Below, piece by piece: positions 59,026 to 64,000 of a DNA stretch of 64,000 nucleotides. The position numbers and the translations under genes are program-made. The notes below the pieces were generated by a model. It made no database searches. It worked only from the letters and a program-made list of their open reading frames with translations, and was not told where the DNA came from. The stretch comes from Apostichopus japonicus (Eukaryota; Echinodermata; Holothuroidea; Aspidochirotida; Stichopodidae), in NCBI RefSeq assembly GCF_037975245.1, contig NC_092567.1, positions 16,423,876-16,487,875 on the forward strand, written 5' to 3'. Positions within the stretch are counted from its first letter, which is position 1. The number at the start of each line of letters is the position of its first letter.

Positions 59026-61669
59026 TCAAAATTTCATCCGGGGTACGCCGTCCCGATAGTAGACGACGGGCTTGCGCCAGCGTCTACGAAAGGCAGTGTC
59101 GGGAAGCCGTGCATGGTCCGCCTCCATGCGCAACCTGATGTCACTCTGCACGAGGGGGACAACATCCTCTGCCCTCCAGACGTCCCCGTCGAAAACTAGG
59201 CGGCATCTGCTGTTCCAGATGTGTCTCCTGATGACAGCGGCAAACAACAACAGCAGATCCCTAACCCAGGTTGGGCACACAGGGGGCAACAAACCATACA
59301 AAACAAAATCACTACTAATGGCCCACTGTGTGCAACCAATAACACCAATAACGAAGGCGTGAAACCAATCCCACACCAACCGGACAAAGGGACACTCCAG
59401 CAAAAGGTGTTGCATAGTCTCGATGGCTTTACAGCCCACACGGGGACAAATCCCATCACCTAATCGCCACCTGACTAGGCGAAAATGGTTAGTGATGAGG
59501 ACCCCATGTGCAATCCTCCACGCCAAGTCCCTGAGACGGCTATCTAGTGACTTGCAACACACAGACCGCCACACATCTGGAGAGATGGCGGTCCGGCAAG
59601 CCGACGGGCACACAGGCGCGAGCATTGAACGAAACAATGGTGGGTATAACACAGAGGGGGCCACGAAATCCAAAGCATCTGTCCAGCGAGGTACTAAGCG
59701 TTTCGCTGAAGAGAACATACAACAACGGGGAGAGGGGACAACCCTGACGGACTCCTCTTCGAACCGGGAAGGGACCAGAAGTTAATCCGTTAACAGTGAC
59801 AATGCTTGTGACGTCCCTGTATAGTAACGAGACCCAACGAATATATACGGAGTTCAATCCGAAGGACTCTAAGGTTCTGAACAGGAAGTCGTGATCTACC
59901 ATGTCAAAGGCCTTTTCCTGGTCCAGTGAGACCAGTGCACATGGCAAATCACGAACTTTAACAAACTCGATCAAGTCTCTCATCAACCAGAGGTTATGTT
60001 GAATACACTTGCCTCGCACAGCACAAGTCTGGAGAGGCCCTACAATATCCGGCATGACGTCCGATAAGCGATTTCCTAATGCTTTGGCCAGGATTTTGTA
60101 GTCCACATTTAACAGCGTTATTGGACGCCTATTTCTAGGGTCCAAAGGGTCTCCTGACTTTGGGAGGAGAACAATATTTCCAACCCGCTGTGTTTGGCTC
60201 ATGTAATTCAACTGGAAAGCGGTAGCGAACACATCTCTCAAGTCCCCACCGAGGACCTCCCAGAAGGTCCTATAGAACTCTGCCGGGAGACCATCGGGAC
60301 CGGGGGACTTTCCCTTCTTCATCGCTGCTACCGCTGTCCAGAGCTCACCAACGGAGAGATTGGAGCCCAAGCTATTATTTTTACTCTCAGGGGGGGCCTT
60401 GTCTATACCAGACAACAAGTCCTCCTGGAGATCCTCGCTAACAGCAGCCCTGGAGTACAGGTTCGAAAAGAACGACCCAAATACCCCTAGGACTGCCTGC
60501 GGGCTCTCCACGACGACCCCACCAGGATGACACACTGCCCGTATTCTGCGGTCAACCACAGACTTGGTGTCGTCCCGGTAAAAACGAATAGTGGGCTTCT
60601 CGTCCGCTTCAACAAACTGGATTCTGGCACGCACTCGGGCTCCGTGCAGTTTCTCATCGAGAAACACTCCAAGTGCATGCAGATCAGACGATGAACCATC
60701 CCTTGCTCTATTGCACAAGGAATGGAACTTGAATCTCCGTTGGTGAGCTCTCTTAACACAATACCTTATTGCGAACTGCTTGATGAGGGACTTGACCTCG
60801 TCCCACCAGACTAACGCATTGGGAAAAGCAGGCTTGAGGGACTGCCATCCTCTGTACTTCTCGACAAATTGCTCCTTGAAGTTTTGCTCTTTAACAATTT
60901 CCGTGTTCAGCCGCCAAAGTCCCTTCTCCACATGAAAGGACTCCGGCAGCTGTAAGCGCAAAACAACAGCGTCATGATCAGATAAAGGACATGAAATAAT
61001 CGAGCACCGAGATCAAGGAAACTTGCGCGGGGCATAAAACCTGTCGAGTCTGGATGAAACTGTTCCATCTGGTTTATGCCACGTACAAGTAACCACCTGG
61101 GGATTTTGGGACCTCCAAACATCCACAAGATCTCGGTGCTTGACAAACAAGCCTAGCTCAATCATGCCGGTGGTACAATTGGGGGACACTTTCCTCGAAC
61201 GTCTATCTAACGCAGAGTGAGGGACACAGTTAAAGTCCCCCCCCCCCCCAAGGATACAATTTGCCTTACCCGGTACAAAGGATGGCAACACCGTAAAGAA
61301 ATTTTTCCTACATGCTGGCCTGTTGGGGGCATACACATTGCAAACCACCAACTCACCCCGCGTGAGCCTTAAGTGTATGCACACCACCCGACCTTCATGG
61401 TCTTTCTCCACTTTTCCCACACAATGACACAGTTTTGGGGACACCAAAATTACAGTCCCGCAAGATGCCCCTGATCCAAAGGAGGCATAAAGGCCTCCTC
61501 CCCACTCCAAGGACCAAAGATGAACATCACTCTCACAAGATATGTGGGTCTCTTGCAAAAGGACCACATCCACTTGGAGCAACTTGCAGAACTGTAAAAT
61601 CCGTCGCCTTTTTGGGGTACCCCTCATCCCATTCACATTAAGGGTGACGAGGGATAAGGTGTCTTGGTG
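59026..61669 (-). pseudogene. LINE family 2 ORF2, broken
   Basis: The conserved start reads DTLSLVTLNVNGMR immediately after the ORF1 stop. Endonuclease motifs QETH, NVYAPN, GDFN and SRLDRF are retained. A single TGA (61013-61015) interrupts just before SDHD. RT blocks run on (SPGPDGLPAEFYRTFW, RPITLLNVDYK, SLDQEKAFDMVD, GVRQGCPLSPLLYVLFS) to about 59715. The frame then jumps into the C-terminal domain (LAWRIAHGVLITN, CPRVGCKAIETMQHLLLEC). About 240 codons including YADD are missing compared with family 1, so the copy cannot encode active RT. Confidence 0.9.
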
Positions 61670-62950
61670 TCATAACCTGCGATGTTTTCCCAATACGGCT
61701 CTTTTCAGGCCCTTAGCGGTGTTTCCCCTTTTCCTACGACCTAGCAGACCTCTTAGCTCCTCGTCACAAGGAACAGGCGGTCCACTAGCGACCATCGTGT
61801 CCGGTATAGTGGAAGCGACTGCGGGCAGGGTGGAAGGGCCGCTCGAGTCAATGAGATCAGTGGCGTGTTTTGTCTCATCAAACCAATCGGAGGACTCCTT
61901 AGCCACAACTACTAAGGCGGAAGCACAGTCCTCCATTGGCGAGTCCGAATCTGGGCCACTTAATGTCTCTTGGGCCGGTTGACTCGAGGGCCGACTAGTG
62001 TCACCGATAGCGGGCGTAGCTACCGGTGAACCAGTACAAGCGGCATCCTGCTCCGCATGCCACTCCGCTAATACCATCTCCGCCGTTTTGTCCTGCTCCG
62101 CCTTAGTGGGCAGGCTGGCAGTCTCGGCCGGAGCGGCAACTTCCTCCAGGGACGAGGTGGAACACGAAGGGGAGTTGAAAACCTCCACCGGGGCGCTAGT
62201 GTCGGACACTGGGGCGATGAGAGGAGCATCAGGTGATACGGTTTGAAAGGCCGGGACGGGGACCGCTTCAACCACGCCCGTAGCCACTCTCGCGGCGTAT
62301 GAGCGGTCTGGGCATAAACGAGCGAGATGGCCCGTTTTCCCACACGAGTTACATACGATATCCCCTTTACACTCGGCCAGGGTATGCCCGACCTGTAAAC
62401 AGCGGCTACACCGCTTGTTCGGGCACAACCTGGCCTCATGCCCTTCCAGCCCACACCTCCAACAAGTACGAGGCTGGCCCGGGTATGCAACGTGGGCCCT
62501 GTGCCCATTAGCCCACAAGGTAGAGGGGATATCGGACTTGAGTTGTAATCTAACTCGTCTGATCCCGGTCTTTACACCCTTACATTCAAGGAATTCCGGC
62601 TCCACGTAGCCGGTTACTTTCCCAAAACGCCCCAGTGTGAGCACAACAACCTGTTCAGACATGTCCAGAGGGAGATGGAGGACTGTCACCCACACCGAAC
62701 TGTCGTACGGTGTGACCTTGAGTCCCTCGACTCCCTCCAACACATGGACGCCTCGGACGCGGGCAGCCTCCGAGGTAAAACGAACATCAAAACAATTCAT
62801 ACCCCGGAGAGGTTTACGCTGAAGCGCGTCAACCTCTCCAGGGACTTTTAAACCAACAGAACGCAAAACTGAAAAAACTTGTCCGGGGACGACCTTAGCC
62901 TCCCCCGAAAAGCTCAACAATACGATTTTGCTGTCACGGCGAGCCGCCAT
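61670..62950 (-). CDS. LINE family 2 ORF1, zinc-knuckle protein
   Basis: This is an intact 426-codon frame from ATG 62950 (MAARRDSKIVLLSFSGE). It has the same layout as family 1 ORF1: an N-terminal hydrophobic-patch domain, then CCHC knuckles CWRCGLEGHEARLC, CSRCLQVGHTLAEC and CNSCGKTGHLARLC. A long Ser/Thr/Pro/acid-rich C-terminus ends KHRRL. The TGA stop (61670-61672) is in the same frame as ORF2, and no ATG precedes the conserved ORF2 start. Confidence 0.9.
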   Translation of the reverse strand: MAARRDSKIVLLSFSGEAKVVPGQVFSVLRSVGLKVPGEVDALQRKPLRGMNCFDVRFTSEAARVRGVHVLEGVEGLKVTPYDSSVWVTVLHLPLDMSEQVVVLTLGRFGKVTGYVEPEFLECKGVKTGIRRVRLQLKSDIPSTLWANGHRAHVAYPGQPRTCWRCGLEGHEARLCPNKRCSRCLQVGHTLAECKGDIVCNSCGKTGHLARLCPDRSYAARVATGVVEAVPVPAFQTVSPDAPLIAPVSDTSAPVEVFNSPSCSTSSLEEVAAPAETASLPTKAEQDKTAEMVLAEWHAEQDAACTGSPVATPAIGDTSRPSSQPAQETLSGPDSDSPMEDCASALVVVAKESSDWFDETKHATDLIDSSGPSTLPAVASTIPDTMVASGPPVPCDEELRGLLGRRKRGNTAKGLKRAVLGKHRRL

Positions 62951-63167
62951 GACAGCTAGGGGTGTGGCAAAGCCACGCACCTATACAAAAACCAAAACGA
63001 AGCAAACCCAAAACACACAAACTACACTAACACAAACTGCAAACTAAGGAAAGGCCAACGTAAAAACACAAAAAGGTGTGGTCAACGAAAAGTGGAGAGC
63101 AGCCGAAAACACGTCCGCACTCCACGAGAACTGAACTGAACTATGGAATATGGAACTGGAATATGCG

Positions 63168-64000
63168 ACTGCGCTTGAGATGATCCCTCATGCCATTCAC
63201 GTTCAAAGTGGCAACTGAAAGTGAATCGGCCATGAGAGGGCAATGAGGCAAAACTACGCCTACGACGATTCCGTAAGCTTCAAGCGCGCTGGAAAAATCA
63301 TCGTCTGAGGGATTCCCCCATCTTTTCGTACCAGCTCGTCCCATTGGCACGTTTCGGCTCGAAGATCATCGAGACTCCGGAGTTGCTGTCAGACAGAGCC
63401 TCGATCTCCGGATCTGGTGGTACCGAAGCCAGACTGAGGACGGAACTGGACGAGTTGATGGGGGAAGCAGGTGGAGATACCGTGTTCGCCTTGCGATGTT
63501 GTGGATGCGGTGTAGACAAGGGGTTGGGTTCCGCAATGACGGGGAGGGTAAACCAGGTGCGGAGGACGGTGAATTCTCACTTGGTTACCCCTCCTCGCGT
63601 GAAGCTTCCTCCGAGGCAGTAGGTGCGTCGGAACTTGACGCCTTTCCTTTACCCCCACTTTTTCTTCATAGAGACATAAGAGGGACAAACGGTAAAGACA
63701 TGTCAGAGTGAGAGTGAGCACACAACCTTCTTGGGCAAGCGGTGCTATCATACCCAAGAAGAAGGCAGCGCCGTCATTTTTGTTTGGGCAGCTCTTGGCT
63801 TCGTTCCTGGTCTCCCCACACCTGAAGCAGTAACGGGGCTGACCGGGATACCGCACATGAGGTTTATGCCCTGCCATAAACAGGAAGGAGGGAATGTCCC
63901 GTTACAGGTCGAGCCGAATCTGTCTGTGCCCGTTTACTAATCTGGGGGCTGTGCGTAGGAGCACATTTTGGCAGCATTTACAGCCCCAAACCGACATAAA
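63168..64000 (-). mobile_element. defective family 1 LINE copy, 5' portion (runs off the window)
   Basis: It resumes the host copy of the nested insertion: ORF2 start (MADSLSVATLNVNGMR), then degenerate ORF1 with a damaged knuckle CFRCGETRNEAKSC (Gly-His replaced by Arg-Asn). It continues past base 64000. Confidence 0.9.

Larger units (their letters stand above)
58751..63154 (-). mobile_element. second Tx1-like LINE family, nested, internally deleted
   Basis: It is inserted in a family 1 copy with perfect 13-bp direct repeats ACTGGAATATGCG at 58738-58750 and 63155-63167. It has a 5' UTR with GTGTTTTCGGCT shared with family 1, ORF1 (61670-62950), ORF2 remnants and a 3' end TTTTTACG-like at 58751. 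ORF2 has an in-frame TGA and a deletion removing the RT active site. The 4404-bp length is about 0.7 kb short of the expected full length. Confidence 0.9.

Overview
This is eukaryotic nuclear DNA. Genes are split by introns with GT-AG borders, and the window is AT-rich and crowded with microsatellites, tRNA-derived SINEs and several lineages of non-LTR retrotransposons (LINEs). No bacterial signature is present. The repeat types and a spliced metazoan APIP gene suggest a marine invertebrate, probably a deuterostome such as a sea cucumber. That taxonomic guess is inference.

Host genes. (1) APIP, methylthioribulose-1-phosphate dehydratase of the methionine salvage pathway, lies on the minus strand (53906 to 47882) in seven recognisable exons. 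Its 61-nt exon is present in three tandem copies, and an adjacent exon has a partial relic copy. (2) A previously unrecognised three-exon minus-strand gene (36069 to 31019) encodes a 65-residue secreted peptide: a clean signal peptide followed by an eight-cysteine mature domain. A TATA/CCAAT/CRE-like module lies upstream as a tandem 138-bp duplication. A decayed paralogous signal exon sits on the plus strand at 45625-45676. (3) A plus-strand gene at 15.85-18.34 kb encodes a NERD-like nuclease domain fused to a superfamily-1 helicase-like ATPase, interrupted by two frameshifts. (4) A small spliced plus-strand reading frame (4749-6544) has strong splice sites but no recognised family.

Mobile DNA. 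A full-length Tx1/L1-type LINE at 40327-45208 (minus strand) has a 13-bp target-site duplication and both ORFs intact, with all endonuclease and RT catalytic motifs. Related damaged copies are at 21441-25445 and at 57673-58737 plus 63168-64000. A second Tx1-like family (58751-63154) is nested in the latter, has its own target-site duplication, and has lost its RT active site. Short 3'-end fragments lie near 2.3, 9.2, 30, 37.0, 45.8 and 47.6 kb. An older AT-rich L1-like element (32.4-35.4 kb, plus strand) lies inside the first intron of the secreted-peptide gene. CR1/L2/jockey-type 3' ends occur at about 10.2 and 37.8 kb. A 1.6-kb element with terminal inverted repeats and 8-bp duplications (12926-14517) contains a second element of the same type (13310-13956) and a near-perfect 44-bp-arm palindrome.

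The remaining sequence (about 1-4.3, 6.6-9.2, 14.5-15.8, 18.3-21.4, 25.5-29.9, 38.3-40.3 and 54.9-57.6 kb) shows no gene I can support. Exon models come from splice consensus, phase and homology recognised by eye. No search or transcript data were available.
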